64,000 nucleotides of DNA, taken from the NCBI GenBank assembly GCA_023511875.1, contig JAIMAQ010000003.1, positions 62,001-126,000 of the forward strand. The letters are read 5' to 3'. Source of the stretch: Thermoflavifilum sp. Lineage in GTDB: Bacteria; Bacteroidota; Bacteroidia; Chitinophagales; Chitinophagaceae. How positions within the stretch are numbered: the first letter of the stretch is position 1; each line of letters opens with the position of its first letter. Under the pieces are notes generated by a model, which was not told the origin of the DNA, made no database searches, and saw only the letters and a program-made list of their open reading frames with translations. Shown here in pieces: positions 9,575 through 19,127 of the stretch. The position numbers and the translations under genes were made by a program.

Positions 9575-10108
9575 TTACATCAATTTCTTTGCTTCTTTGC
9601 GAAGAACATCTAAGGCTATTTTTAACGGAGAGGTCTGCTGTTGCAAATGTTGAGTAAGTAATTGCTTGCATAAATCCCGACTGCGTGCATCAGGAGGAAG
9701 TTGGCCAAGAATCAAGTTGAGCTGACCAATGACGTATTCTTTTGCATGTACCACCGCATCCCAGGCAATATCAGATACATATATTTGCTGACTCACATTG
9801 TGGGCAAATTCTTCGCGAATATCTTGCATCATCACAGCATAAAGTTCTGCTGCAGGCATATCTATTTTGCCTAATCTGTGCACGAGTTGCTCAGGAGAAA
9901 TACGTTCCAAAAGCACCACCAATCGCTCATAAGCCTGAAGCTGTAAAGTAAGGGTAATCGATGAACGGCTATGATGAAAACTTTCTTTCGTCGATACGTC
10001 TTTTGCCTTTTTTCGTTTGGTTATCATATCCCGAGCTAATGAGTAAATGATCACTATTCCGCCAACAGCTATTAAAATTTCCAGTAACAATAAGCTATTC
10101 ATACGCAC
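9575..10108 (-). CDS. Conserved Bacteroidota membrane-anchored protein (DUF7935-like)
   Basis: A 177-residue protein with one N-terminal membrane segment (about residues 5-24), a basic stretch (TKRKKAK) and a soluble, mainly helical domain facing the cytoplasm. The core LQAYERLVVLLERISPEQL and QQIYVSDIAWDAV recalls a Bacteroidota family that I believe is catalogued as DUF7935; function is unknown. The start overlaps the end of queG by 14 bases, so the two are translationally close and probably one transcript. The DUF number is from memory and should be treated as tentative. Confidence 0.75.
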   Translation of the reverse strand: MRMNSLLLLEILIAVGGIVIIYSLARDMITKRKKAKDVSTKESFHHSRSSITLTLQLQAYERLVVLLERISPEQLVHRLGKIDMPAAELYAVMMQDIREEFAHNVSQQIYVSDIAWDAVVHAKEYVIGQLNLILGQLPPDARSRDLCKQLLTQHLQQQTSPLKIALDVLRKEAKKLM

Positions 10109-11045
10109 TCAAATGAGATAATCTAACTAAACGAATATTTCGTTTCAACCCCTTCCATCCTGCACGCTTCAAAGGAGAACGACCAAAAATTTCCACAAAT
10201 TTTTCTTCACTCAACTGTTCCCATTCCTCATTGGTGAAGTTTAAGATTTCTGGCAAAGGAGTAAAAGCTGGTTGTGTTGTGGGCTTACTAAATCGATTCC
10301 ATGGGCAAACGTCTTGACAAATATCGCAACCAAATATCCAATTTTGGGTCTTGCCAGCTGCTTCTGTGGGCATCATATGATCCCGAAGCTCAATGGTGTA
10401 ATAAGAAATACACCGACTCCCATCAATTACTTTATCTGGCAAGATCGCTCCTGTTGGGCAAGCATCAATACAACGCCTGCAAGTACCACAATAATCTTTG
10501 ACAAATGGATCATCAAATTCTAGCTGCAAATCAGTGATCAATGTGGCAATAAACAAAAATGAGCCTTGTTTAGGTGTGATGAGGTTCCCATTTTTCCCAA
10601 TCCATCCTAATCCCGAACGCACCGCCCAGGCCCTTTCTAAAACAGGTGCACTATCTACAAATCCACGACCTGCTATCTCGCCCACTTGTTCACGCAATCC
10701 TCGCAAAAAAATCTTCAACTTTTTTTTGATTACCCGATGATAATCTTCACCATAAGCATATTTGGAAATCTGGTAACATTCTGCTCGTTGTTGCTGGGCA
10801 GGATAATAATTCATCAAAAGCGTAATCACCGAACGCGCACCTGGCACCAACTTGCGAGGATCTATACGCAAATCCATATATCGCTCCATATACGACATAG
10901 TGCCATGATAACCCTGAGCCAGCCAGCGCTCCAACCGACGAGCATCCTCAGTAAGCGGCTCGGCTCGAGCTATTCCACAATAGTCAAAACCTAACTCGCG
11001 CGCCAACTGTTTAACCAGTGCTGTATGTGCTTTAATCGAACTCAT
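10095..11045 (-). CDS. queG: Epoxyqueuosine reductase QueG
   Basis: Cobalamin-dependent iron-sulfur enzyme for the last step of queuosine synthesis in tRNA. The 316-residue length is normal. Two ferredoxin-like 4Fe-4S clusters are visible: CGTCRRCIDACPTG (about residue 190) and CDICQDVCPWNRF (about 245). The N-terminal segment GFDYCGIARAEPL and the block YARYGEDYH-like AYGEDYHRVIKKKL are family features, as is GWIGKNGNLI. It is the first gene of a minus-strand pair with the membrane protein downstream. The 200-base divergent region before clpB holds its promoter, which I could not define. Confidence 0.95.
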   Translation of the reverse strand: MSSIKAHTALVKQLARELGFDYCGIARAEPLTEDARRLERWLAQGYHGTMSYMERYMDLRIDPRKLVPGARSVITLLMNYYPAQQQRAECYQISKYAYGEDYHRVIKKKLKIFLRGLREQVGEIAGRGFVDSAPVLERAWAVRSGLGWIGKNGNLITPKQGSFLFIATLITDLQLEFDDPFVKDYCGTCRRCIDACPTGAILPDKVIDGSRCISYYTIELRDHMMPTEAAGKTQNWIFGCDICQDVCPWNRFSKPTTQPAFTPLPEILNFTNEEWEQLSEEKFVEIFGRSPLKRAGWKGLKRNIRLVRLSHLSAYE

Positions 11046-11217
11046 CGTTTAACATGCAGCGGAAAAGTACAAAAGAATTGCCATGCCACCACTAAGAAGT
11101 GATAAAAACTTTGTATGTTTTTCCGAAAAAATAACAGAATATCCAAACATTCTCTGAAATTCAGTCAGTATTCTCTCGTGAAGGGTGACAGCTTTTCGGG
11201 AATGAAAAGGCTGGATT

Positions 11218-11225
11218 TAAATTTG
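11218..11225 (+). promoter_or_regulatory. TAnnTTTG -7 box ahead of clpB
   Basis: TAAATTTG, 25 bases before the chosen clpB ATG. TTTTCG at 11193-11198, 19 bases upstream, could serve as a weak -33 element. No CIRCE inverted repeat was seen. Confidence 0.45.
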
Positions 11226-11250
11226 ATGCAAACTAAAGAAAACAGTGTTT

Positions 11251-13902
11251 ATGAATTTGAATGAATTCACCATCAAATCACAGGAAACCATCCAAAAAGC
11301 TCAACAACTGGCTTTCGAGGCTCGAAATCCAGCCATCGAGACGGGCCATTTGTTAAAAGCCTTGTTGGATGAGAATCCGGATACAATGGAATATTTATTG
11401 AAGAAAAATGATGTCAACCTAAACTTTCTCCAAGCAAAGCTTTCCGACATCTTGAAACGATATCCACGCATGGAATCGGGTGAAGGCGGGCAAACTATTA
11501 GTCGAGACCTAAACAATGTGCTGATGCGAGCTTCTACGCTCATTAAAGACTTTAAAGACGAATTTGTGAGCGTAGAACATTTATTGCTCGCTATGCTAAT
11601 GGGTAATGATGATATAGCCAACCTGCTCAAAGATGCCGGAGTGACAGAAAAAGGGTTGCGCACGGCTATCGCCGATTTGCGCAAAGGGAGCAACATCACA
11701 AGCCAAACGGCCGAATCGCAATACAACGCTCTACAAAAATATGCCCGCAACCTCAACGAGCTAGCTGCAGCAGGCAAACTCGACCCTGTCATTGGCCGCG
11801 ATGAAGAAATTCGCCGTACACTGCATATCCTTTCCCGACGTACCAAAAACAATCCCATCTTGGTGGGCGAACCTGGCGTTGGGAAAACAGCCATTGTTGA
11901 AGGATTAGCACATCGAATCATCAATGGCGACGTGCCCGAAAACCTGAAAACTAAAGTGATCTATGCACTCGACATGGGCGCACTCATGGCTGGGGCTAAA
12001 TACCGCGGCGAATTTGAAGAACGCCTGAAAGCCGTCATCAAAGAAGTAACCGAAAGCAATGGTGAAGTGATCTTATTTATCGATGAAATCCATACCCTTG
12101 TGGGCGCCGGCGCAATGGAAGGGGCAATGGATGCAGCCAATATCATGAAACCCGCACTGGCTCGCGGAGAGCTTAGGGCTATTGGCGCCACCACATTAAA
12201 TGAATACCAAAAATATTTTGAACGAGATAAGGCACTCGAACGCCGCTTCCAAAAAGTGATGATCGACGAACCTAGCGTGGAAGATGCCATCTCTATCTTA
12301 CGCGGATTGAAAGATCGCTTCGAAACTTATCACCATGTGCGTATCAAAGACGAGGCTATCATTGCTGCAGTAGAACTTTCTCATAGGTATATTACCGATC
12401 GCTTCTTACCCGATAAAGCCATTGACTTGGTCGATGAAGCTGCAGCAAAATTGCGACTGGAAATGAATTCTATGCCCGAAGAACTCGATGAACTGGAAAG
12501 AAGAATTCGTCAACTGGAAATCGAACGCGAAGCTATTAAACGGGAAAACGATCAAAATAAGCTTGAAGAACTCAATCGAGAAATTGCTGAAATATCGGAA
12601 CAACGCAATGCCCTTAAGGCTAAATGGCAACAAGAAAAAGAAATCGTCGATAAAATACAATCTGCAAAAGCAGCTATCGAACAGCTCAAAATCGAGGCCG
12701 AACAAGCCGAGCGTAATGGCGACTATGGTCGTGTAGCTGAAATTCGCTATGGACGCATACGTGAACAAGAAAATCTGGTGAAACAATATACAGAACAACT
12801 CGAACAACTATCGGCCGACAAGCGTTTGCTGAAAGAAGAAGTCGACGCCGAAGACATCGCAGAAATTGTATCAAAAGCTACCGGTATCCCTGTCTCCCGA
12901 ATGATGCAAAGCGAAAAAGAAAAACTGTTGCACCTAGAAGAAGAATTGCATAAACGCGTCGTTGGTCAAGACGAAGCTATTGAAGCCGTTGCCAACGCTA
13001 TTCGCCGAAGCAGGGCCGGGTTGCAAGACGAACGTCGACCTATTGGCTCCTTTATCTTCCTCGGTCCTACCGGTGTGGGTAAAACCGAATTAGCCAAAGC
13101 CCTCGCCGAATTTCTTTTCGACGACGAACGCATGATGACCCGAATCGATATGAGCGAATATCAAGAAAAACATACCGTGAGTAGGCTCATTGGCGCTCCT
13201 CCTGGCTATGTAGGATACGATGAAGGTGGCCAGCTCACCGAAGCCGTTCGTCATAAACCGTATTCCGTGGTGCTATTAGATGAAATTGAAAAAGCACATC
13301 CCGATGTATGGAATATCTTGCTCCAAGTACTAGATGATGGCCGACTTACCGATAATAAAGGCCGCGTGGTAAACTTTAGAAATACCATCATCATCATGAC
13401 CAGTAACTTGGGTAGCCAAATCATTCAGGAAAACTATAACCAGCTTACCGAAGACAATAGAGACGAAATCGAAGAGCGTACCAAAACCGATATCATGGCT
13501 CTGCTCCGTCAAACCATAAGGCCCGAATTTCTCAACCGAATCGATGAAATCATCTTGTTCCATCCCTTAATGAAAGACCAAATCAGGGATATCGTAAAAA
13601 TTCAACTTCGCCAGCTTCAAGAACATTTGCGCAAGAACGGATTTGAAGTGGATTATACCGATTATTTGATCGACTATCTCTCTACAGCTGGCTATGACCC
13701 ACAATTTGGTGCGCGGCCGTTGAAAAGACTCATCCAGAAAGAAATCGTGAACCCGTTGAGTAAAAAAATCATTGCAGGAGAAGTTTCTAAAGAACATCCT
13801 ATACTCATCGACGTATTCGACGGTGTGGTGGTCTTTCGCAGTTTAGAGAGAGAAGCAATGCTATCAGCCTCTGAGTCGGCCATAAAAACAACTTCCTCTT
13901 GA
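11251..13902 (+). CDS. clpB: ATP-dependent disaggregase ClpB
   Basis: Hsp100 chaperone that rescues aggregated proteins with DnaK. The chosen ATG gives 883 residues starting [12 protein letters not shown], the usual Bacteroidota start; an in-frame GTG six bases upstream is less likely. Order: Clp N-domain repeats (1-150), first AAA+ module with Walker A GEPGVGKT near 206-213, the long coiled-coil M-domain (about 405-525), then the second AAA+ module with Walker A GPTGVGKT near 605-612, sensor MTSNLGS and the C-terminal D2-small domain. Arg/Glu-rich M-domain length identifies ClpB rather than ClpA/ClpC. A perfect hairpin terminator follows directly. Confidence 0.97.
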   Translation: MNLNEFTIKSQETIQKAQQLAFEARNPAIETGHLLKALLDENPDTMEYLLKKNDVNLNFLQAKLSDILKRYPRMESGEGGQTISRDLNNVLMRASTLIKDFKDEFVSVEHLLLAMLMGNDDIANLLKDAGVTEKGLRTAIADLRKGSNITSQTAESQYNALQKYARNLNELAAAGKLDPVIGRDEEIRRTLHILSRRTKNNPILVGEPGVGKTAIVEGLAHRIINGDVPENLKTKVIYALDMGALMAGAKYRGEFEERLKAVIKEVTESNGEVILFIDEIHTLVGAGAMEGAMDAANIMKPALARGELRAIGATTLNEYQKYFERDKALERRFQKVMIDEPSVEDAISILRGLKDRFETYHHVRIKDEAIIAAVELSHRYITDRFLPDKAIDLVDEAAAKLRLEMNSMPEELDELERRIRQLEIEREAIKRENDQNKLEELNREIAEISEQRNALKAKWQQEKEIVDKIQSAKAAIEQLKIEAEQAERNGDYGRVAEIRYGRIREQENLVKQYTEQLEQLSADKRLLKEEVDAEDIAEIVSKATGIPVSRMMQSEKEKLLHLEEELHKRVVGQDEAIEAVANAIRRSRAGLQDERRPIGSFIFLGPTGVGKTELAKALAEFLFDDERMMTRIDMSEYQEKHTVSRLIGAPPGYVGYDEGGQLTEAVRHKPYSVVLLDEIEKAHPDVWNILLQVLDDGRLTDNKGRVVNFRNTIIIMTSNLGSQIIQENYNQLTEDNRDEIEERTKTDIMALLRQTIRPEFLNRIDEIILFHPLMKDQIRDIVKIQLRQLQEHLRKNGFEVDYTDYLIDYLSTAGYDPQFGARPLKRLIQKEIVNPLSKKIIAGEVSKEHPILIDVFDGVVVFRSLEREAMLSASESAIKTTSS

Positions 13903-13904
13903 TG

Positions 13905-13930
13905 AAAACCCCGCTTAAGCGGGGTTTTTT
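13905..13930 (+). terminator. Rho-independent terminator after clpB
   Basis: Perfect palindrome CCCCGCTTAAGCGGGG (13909-13924), preceded by AAAA and followed by six T. Confidence 0.92.
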
Positions 13931-14057
13931 ATTGGATTTTAACTTTCCTTACACAAATAGCAGAAAATTTTTTTGAAAAAATATTTGGAAGTAAAATTTA
14001 ATTACATATATTTACATCGATATTTATCAAAACTAATATTTAACTAAACCATAGCCT

Positions 14058-14291
14058 ATGAAAAACACTCTCCACAGTGTAGTCATATCTATATTACGCA
14101 TTTTCTCCCCTCCCATTTCATGGAAAGATATTCGCCTCCCTGGAATAAGTGTTTTACCTATTCCAGTTGATGATGAATTATATCATGACCATATCCTGAA
14201 AAACCCCTTTACAGGTAGATTCTGCCTATCTATAACCACCTGTAATGATACGAATGTGGGCTTTCTGATTGAGGGGAAGGCTCATGATTAA
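14058..14291 (+). CDS. Small orphan protein (77 aa), function unknown
   Basis: I do not recognise this 77-residue product. It follows an AT-rich 130-base region after the clpB terminator and is itself followed 13 bases later by a strong hairpin, so it looks like a complete small transcription unit. The N-terminal third is hydrophobic with a Lys (MKNTLHSVVISILRIF), then a Pro-rich stretch, an acidic patch (VDDELYHD) and a C-terminal part with Cys, Ser and Thr (FCLSITTCND). The layout could fit a small secreted or modified peptide, but no modification or export gene is adjacent. It may also be a chance ORF in a small RNA. Confidence 0.4.
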   Translation: MKNTLHSVVISILRIFSPPISWKDIRLPGISVLPIPVDDELYHDHILKNPFTGRFCLSITTCNDTNVGFLIEGKAHD

Positions 14292-14302
14292 AGGGTTACT
14301 AA

Positions 14303-14336
14303 ACACCCGGTATAATTCTTTATACCGGGTTATTTT
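14303..14336 (+). terminator. Hairpin terminator after the small ORF
   Basis: Stem ACCCGGTATA (14305-14314) / TATACCGGGT (14321-14330) around a six-base loop, followed by TATTTT. Confidence 0.75.
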
Positions 14337-14411
14337 ACCTAAAATCTTTTGGGCATTTGCCACCGACGATTGATCTTTTATCCTGTATACAACGCTTCAA
14401 CCTGTTTCAAC

Positions 14412-14446
14412 CTAAAATACGAAAGGGCCACTTATGCCCTTTCGTA
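14412..14446 (-). terminator. Terminator of the DUF3606 gene
   Basis: Perfect 11-bp stem TACGAAAGGGC (14418-14428) / GCCCTTTCGTA (14436-14446), seven-base loop. Read on the minus strand it is followed by TTTT and begins just after the DUF3606 stop codon. Confidence 0.8.
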
Positions 14447-14447
14447 A

Positions 14448-14672
14448 TCATTGAACAGAAGAACCTGCAGCCGTGAATTGCTGGCCAGGATGACGGCAAA
14501 TGTATTTTTCCACTTCAGATACCGCTGCCGACCCTACTGCTTGAATAGCTGCCTGTAGCTCTTCTAAAGTCATCCGATAACGTTCAAGCCAATAAGCCAT
14601 TGTCAGCGGATCATCAAGTTGAATGCGTGCCTTGTCGTGCGAAGCAGCAATAAATGAAGTATTGGTAACCAT
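14448..14672 (-). CDS. DUF3606 domain protein
   Basis: A small protein (74 residues from the chosen start) whose core DDPLTMAYWLERYRMTLEELQAAIQAVG-type pattern, a Trp-containing helix followed by a helix-turn-helix-like pair and a Val-Gly turn, matches DUF3606. Family members are usually 55-80 residues and of unknown role. The frame extends 21 codons further upstream to 14735, but that extension is low-complexity and unlike the family, so I start at the Met of MVTNTSF. It ends in its own terminator and appears monocistronic. Confidence 0.65.
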   Translation of the reverse strand: MVTNTSFIAASHDKARIQLDDPLTMAYWLERYRMTLEELQAAIQAVGSAAVSEVEKYICRHPGQQFTAAGSSVQ

Positions 14673-14845
14673 GACGCCCACTTTTAGTGATGAAAAATTG
14701 CTTACTGCCGGAAGTGGGGAAAGGGAGTGTACCAATCAATCAACTACTACTTCTTCAAAATTAATTTTTTTATTTGAGAAAATATAAAAATCGAGAATAA
14801 AAAAATCCCTAATATCCTCATTGTGTAAGCATTACACTAAGCTAT

Positions 14846-15457
14846 TTACGGCTGTAAAAAGGGTTGAAGCAGATGCATGAATTCCTGTTGAATGGTTCTG
14901 GCATGATCATGTAAATACCAATATTGCACTTTTTCAACGATCTGGTCATGAGGAATACCTTGATCGTGTAAACGCCAAAACAAATCCTGGGCAGGAGTAG
15001 GACGTGGCCCCCATTGAAAGATTTCTTCGCGAGTGGTTTGAGAGAAACAAATAAGTTTAGGAATAGCGCGTCCATTACGCGTGAGATAGCGATCCATGAG
15101 ATCAAGATGCTGATCGTGAAGCAAATATACCGTATGCACTTCGTGAATCTCCCGAGCTATTTTTTCGATTACAGGGATATGCTGTGCTGCATCTCCACAC
15201 CAGGCCTCAGTAAGTATCACCCAATACCAGGATACTTCCAGCTGATGCGTAAGTTGTATGAGTTCGGGTAAGAGCTGAACGGTTTTCTCTAGACGTTGCA
15301 TACGCCTTTCATTTAACCGAGTAAAATGAACTAATTGGGGGTGCTGCACACTACCCGAAGTTTCCCCGGCTATTACTAACTGATGTACATATTGCAAGTA
15401 AGCCGTGTAACCGAATCCTGCTTGCAGCTTTTCCTCAGGCAAAACAAACTTCGACAT
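14846..15457 (-). CDS. Thioredoxin-fold protein with WCGD active-site motif
   Basis: A 203-residue cytoplasmic protein of the thioredoxin-like class exemplified by Pfam Thioredoxin_9. The fold is marked by WYWVILTEAWCGDAAQ (about residues 75-91) and the cis-proline segment GRAIPKLICF (about 128-137). The usual CxxC is reduced to a single cysteine (WCGDAA), so classical disulfide exchange is unlikely; this variant is normal for the subfamily. The start is 7 bases after the GH28 stop on the same strand, so it is probably co-transcribed with it. Function unknown; it may sense or bind thiols. Confidence 0.8.
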   Translation of the reverse strand: MSKFVLPEEKLQAGFGYTAYLQYVHQLVIAGETSGSVQHPQLVHFTRLNERRMQRLEKTVQLLPELIQLTHQLEVSWYWVILTEAWCGDAAQHIPVIEKIAREIHEVHTVYLLHDQHLDLMDRYLTRNGRAIPKLICFSQTTREEIFQWGPRPTPAQDLFWRLHDQGIPHDQIVEKVQYWYLHDHARTIQQEFMHLLQPFLQP

Positions 15458-15464
15458 ATGTTTA

Positions 15465-17108
15465 TCATTCGGCGATCAAAGCATGTTGACTCAGTTCTGT
15501 TGATTGTTGAATTTGTGAAGCGGGTATACTTTGTGGATACAAAATATGCGCAGACTGCTTACCACTTACCCGCAACCAGGTATCAGATGGAGGAATCTGA
15601 GCCTTTAATCCCGTGAGATCGATATCTGTAGTATTGACCAGATTCACGAGTGGTGCAGACGTGGTGAAAAGCCACACATCATGGAAACTTACATCATGTG
15701 CATAAGCAATTGTACAGCCTGTATAAGATTGAATGTGCATATTGGCAAAAAATATTCTCTCCACGGGCATTTCTGGTAAGCCACGAATCACTACGGCAGA
15801 AGCCGCACCTCTTACCTGAATATTGTTGAGGTGAAAATCAGTAAAGTGCGGGGTCTCACGACTCACTGGTTGAGCAAGAGAGTGAAGATCAATTTTTTGT
15901 TCGTAGTAAGTGTCAAATAAAATCGCTTCGTTTGCAATATCATGCATGAATATGCTATCGATATAAATATTTCTCACCCAACCACCACTGCCTCTTCTAC
16001 TTTTGATGCGAATGCCAATATCGGTGTCGATAAAATTGCAATTGGTAACGTAAATGTTTTGAATACCGCCATCGGTATTGCTCCCGATCACAAATCCGCC
16101 ATGCCCGTGGTATACTATACAATCTGCGATCAATACATTTTGCAAAGCAGCTAAAGAATCGGAATAGCGGCTCGGGCTCGATTTCATGCAAATACCATCA
16201 TCACCTGCATTCACGATACAACGATAAATAATGATATTTTCCCCACCACTAATATCTATTCCGTCGCCATTTTGTGCATACCATTCATTATTCACTTTGA
16301 CATCGCGAATCATCACTTGTTCACAATAATTCGTATATAAGGCAAACATAGGAGAGTTTTTTAACGTAACCCCTTCAATCCATACATTTTTACACCGTAC
16401 CAATAACACCATGTATGGCCTCAGGTAATCGCGAGCCGGGAGCAAATTTTCCGCAGTAAGTGCTTTGCCCGATTTTGCAAGTTGTTGTAAATACGCTTCT
16501 CCATTTTTTGCTTGCTCGCTAGGCCACCATATTTTCCCATCATCGCTCAACGCGCCGCCTTTTTGCAATAAAGCCCGCCATTGGGCTGCTGTTTGCTTTT
16601 CTTTTTTTACTGGCCGCCAACTATCACCAGAACCATCGATGATGCCTTCTCCCGTGATAGCTACATTTTCCAAATCATATCCGTGTATGGGAGAAGCCAC
16701 CACATATCTGGAAGAACGAGGAGGACGAATAATTGGGTACTGGCTATGATCGGGAGTGAACAACAAAATTGCACCGCGATCTATATGCAAATGAATATGA
16801 CTACGAAGAGTAAGTGGCCCCGTGAGCCATAGTCCAGCGGGTATAATTACCGTGCCACCGCCGACAGCAGCACAGGTATCGATGGCATGTTGAATAAAAG
16901 CAGTATTCAAGGTTTGGCCATCGGGCTTGGCGCCAAATTGTGTGATATTGAATACCCGATGAGGGAAACTTGGTTTATCCCACATGTTTATCTCAAATGG
17001 AGCAGATGCTAGATAATCTTTTAATCCACGTTCGGGCACTTGAGCCATCAGTTCTCCATTCCACAAAAAAATGCACGTTGAGTAAAGTAAGCCAATGAAA
17101 TACTTCAT
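15465..17108 (-). CDS. Glycoside hydrolase family 28 (polygalacturonase-like), secreted
   Basis: A right-handed beta-helix enzyme likely to cleave alpha-1,4-galacturonan or a related uronide. The start chosen, MKYFIGLLYST, gives 547 residues with a signal peptide ending near MAQ; the frame extends 48 codons upstream but the extension is unlike the family. The GH28 hallmarks are all present: NGDGID, the catalytic pair in GDDGICMKS (about residue 300), GHGGFVIGS and the RIKSRRG motif. The N-terminal pectate-lyase-3-like segment FGAKPDGQTLNT precedes the helix. No SusC/SusD is adjacent. A thioredoxin-fold gene follows in the operon. Confidence 0.9.
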   Translation of the reverse strand: MKYFIGLLYSTCIFLWNGELMAQVPERGLKDYLASAPFEINMWDKPSFPHRVFNITQFGAKPDGQTLNTAFIQHAIDTCAAVGGGTVIIPAGLWLTGPLTLRSHIHLHIDRGAILLFTPDHSQYPIIRPPRSSRYVVASPIHGYDLENVAITGEGIIDGSGDSWRPVKKEKQTAAQWRALLQKGGALSDDGKIWWPSEQAKNGEAYLQQLAKSGKALTAENLLPARDYLRPYMVLLVRCKNVWIEGVTLKNSPMFALYTNYCEQVMIRDVKVNNEWYAQNGDGIDISGGENIIIYRCIVNAGDDGICMKSSPSRYSDSLAALQNVLIADCIVYHGHGGFVIGSNTDGGIQNIYVTNCNFIDTDIGIRIKSRRGSGGWVRNIYIDSIFMHDIANEAILFDTYYEQKIDLHSLAQPVSRETPHFTDFHLNNIQVRGAASAVVIRGLPEMPVERIFFANMHIQSYTGCTIAYAHDVSFHDVWLFTTSAPLVNLVNTTDIDLTGLKAQIPPSDTWLRVSGKQSAHILYPQSIPASQIQQSTELSQHALIAE

Positions 17109-17190
17109 AATCCTGAATTTCGTTATGCAATGGATTTCAAAAATAAACAAAAAAAGGATGTTTACCTTTACAACCCAAAATATCCATGTT

Positions 17191-19074
17191 ATGTCGCGTT
17201 TCATCATCATTTGTGTACTGGCTTTAAGTACTGGGTGGAATAGTTTTTCCACAAAAGCTCAAGCGCAAGACACGCTACCCACACCACGCAATATTGTGCA
17301 GGCTTATGAGAAAGGCACCCGGCAGCGAAATGGCTTGCCCGGTCCTAATTATTGGCAAAACAGAGCCCGTTATGATATTGATGTGTATTTCACTCCCGAA
17401 ACACGCTTGATTGCTGGTAAAGAATCAATCATTTATGTCAACAATAGTCCAGATACCCTTCACTACCTCTGGTTTAAACTCTATCCGAATTTTTACCAAC
17501 GAGGGGCTATTCGCTCTTCAGCTGTATTGCCCCAAGATTTAACAGACGGCGTACAGATTAGTGCCTATCGTTTTAATGGGGTAGAGCAGGATCCAGGGCG
17601 ATTAACCATTCAGGGCACCAATATGATTATGCCCGCTGGAAAACCTTTATTTCCACATGATTCGGTGCATATTGAGCTAAATTTTAGTTATGAATTAAAT
17701 AAAACTTCACACCAACGAACAGGCGAAATAGAAGAAGGAGCCTACTTTGTAGCTTATTTCTTTCCTCGTATTGCCGTATATGATGATATTGATGGCTGGA
17801 ATACCTTTCCATACAATGGTTTGCAAGAGTTTTACAATGATTTTTGCGATTTTGATGTGCGGATTCATGTGCCCGATGGATACGTGGTATGGGCTACTGG
17901 CAATTTAATGAATGCTCAAGAAGTATTACAACCCCATATTGTCCAACGATTGCATGCAGCCGAAACGCAAGATGATATTCGCTTCATAATCGACAGCCTC
18001 GATCTACAACGCCATCAAGTTACTCAGCATCACCCGATGAATGTGTGGCATTATGTGGCAGATGATGTGACCGATTTTGTATTTGCCACCAGCAACCGAT
18101 ACGTCTGGCAATCGACAAGTTTGGTGGTAGACCCATCCACAGGCCGTCGTACTCGAGTAGATGCGGTATATGATCCCCGGCATACCGACTACGCAGAAGT
18201 CATTTATTTTGCCCGAAAGACAGTAGAAGGAATAAGCTATTTTTTCCCGCGCTGGCCTTATCCTTATCCACATGAAACCGTGGTGGATGGTTTAGATCAA
18301 ATGGAATACCCCATGATGGTAAATGATAACCCCCTCACCAATCGTGCTTCCACCATTGAGCTCACCGACCACGAAATCTTTCACACCCTCTTTCCATTTT
18401 ACATGGGAACCAACGAAACCAAATACGCCTGGATGGATGAAGGCTGGGCCACAATAGGAGAGTGGATTTTAACACCTTATATCGATAGCACTATACACGA
18501 TCCATATGGCATGAGTGCTTATGATAAGCTGGCTGGCACAGAAATAGACCTCCCTATCATGACGTTGAGCACGCAAGAAGAAGGTGCCGATTATTACCTG
18601 AATTCTTATCCTAAACCCGCTATGGGTTATTTGTATATACGCGATATGTTAGGCGATTCGCTATTTCTAAAGGCTTTGCATCATTATATGCAAGCCTGGC
18701 ATGGCAAGCACCCCATGCCGTATGATTTCTTTTATTGCATGAATGCTGGTGCTGGCAAAAACTTGAATTGGTTTTGGGAGAAATGGTTTTTCGATACCGG
18801 GTTTCCCGATTTGGCCATTGATCAGGTCACACATCATGGCAATCGATTCAAAGTAGTTATCCAAATGATAGGCAATAAGCCTGTACCTGTAGATTTAAGA
18901 GTATTTATGCAAAATGGCGACAGCCTACATGTGCATCGAGATATTTCTTGTTGGGAAAAAGGAAATCGGCAAGTGGAGCTGAGTTTTCGTGTAGCCTCAC
19001 CCGTCGTCAGAATGGAACTGGGCGGTTTATATGATGCAGATGTGAATCCAAACAATAATGTTTGGAAGCCATAA
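17191..19074 (+). CDS. Secreted M1-family metallopeptidase
   Basis: Zinc aminopeptidase-type protein, 627 residues from the chosen Met (MSRFIIICVLAL), with a signal peptide ending near AQAQ. The gluzincin motif HEIFH has zinc ligands His394 and His398 with catalytic Glu395, and the third ligand is Glu417 in MDEGWA, the normal 18-residue spacing. The exopeptidase GxMEN motif is replaced by the degenerate DQMEYP, as in many Bacteroidota members, so peptidase specificity is uncertain. Earlier in-frame ATGs at 17095 and 17158 are possible but would put extra residues before the signal peptide. It is divergent from the GH28 gene. Confidence 0.88.
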   Translation: MSRFIIICVLALSTGWNSFSTKAQAQDTLPTPRNIVQAYEKGTRQRNGLPGPNYWQNRARYDIDVYFTPETRLIAGKESIIYVNNSPDTLHYLWFKLYPNFYQRGAIRSSAVLPQDLTDGVQISAYRFNGVEQDPGRLTIQGTNMIMPAGKPLFPHDSVHIELNFSYELNKTSHQRTGEIEEGAYFVAYFFPRIAVYDDIDGWNTFPYNGLQEFYNDFCDFDVRIHVPDGYVVWATGNLMNAQEVLQPHIVQRLHAAETQDDIRFIIDSLDLQRHQVTQHHPMNVWHYVADDVTDFVFATSNRYVWQSTSLVVDPSTGRRTRVDAVYDPRHTDYAEVIYFARKTVEGISYFFPRWPYPYPHETVVDGLDQMEYPMMVNDNPLTNRASTIELTDHEIFHTLFPFYMGTNETKYAWMDEGWATIGEWILTPYIDSTIHDPYGMSAYDKLAGTEIDLPIMTLSTQEEGADYYLNSYPKPAMGYLYIRDMLGDSLFLKALHHYMQAWHGKHPMPYDFFYCMNAGAGKNLNWFWEKWFFDTGFPDLAIDQVTHHGNRFKVVIQMIGNKPVPVDLRVFMQNGDSLHVHRDISCWEKGNRQVELSFRVASPVVRMELGGLYDADVNPNNNVWKP

Positions 19075-19096
19075 GGCACTATTCTTTGTCGATCGG

Positions 19097-19104
19097 TAAA
19101 TTTG
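19097..19104 (+). promoter_or_regulatory. TAnnTTTG -7 box ahead of lepA
   Basis: TAAATTTG, 23 bases before the lepA ATG. No convincing -33 element at normal spacing. Confidence 0.45.
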
Positions 19105-19127
19105 CATGTTAAATCAAAACAATCTTT

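Noticed and set aside
12406-12807. Minus-strand ORF of 133 codons inside clpB
   Set aside because: Antisense to the Glu/Lys-rich coiled coil of ClpB, which produces Phe/Leu-rich long frames on the opposite strand by composition.
15942-16749. Plus-strand ORFs across the GH28 gene
   Set aside because: They are antisense to a gene with all GH28 catalytic motifs and show no family pattern.
17095-17190. Longer N-terminus of the M1 peptidase starting at 17095
   Set aside because: The upstream part would precede the signal peptide and overlaps the divergent GH28 start; the Met at 17191 gives a clean signal sequence.
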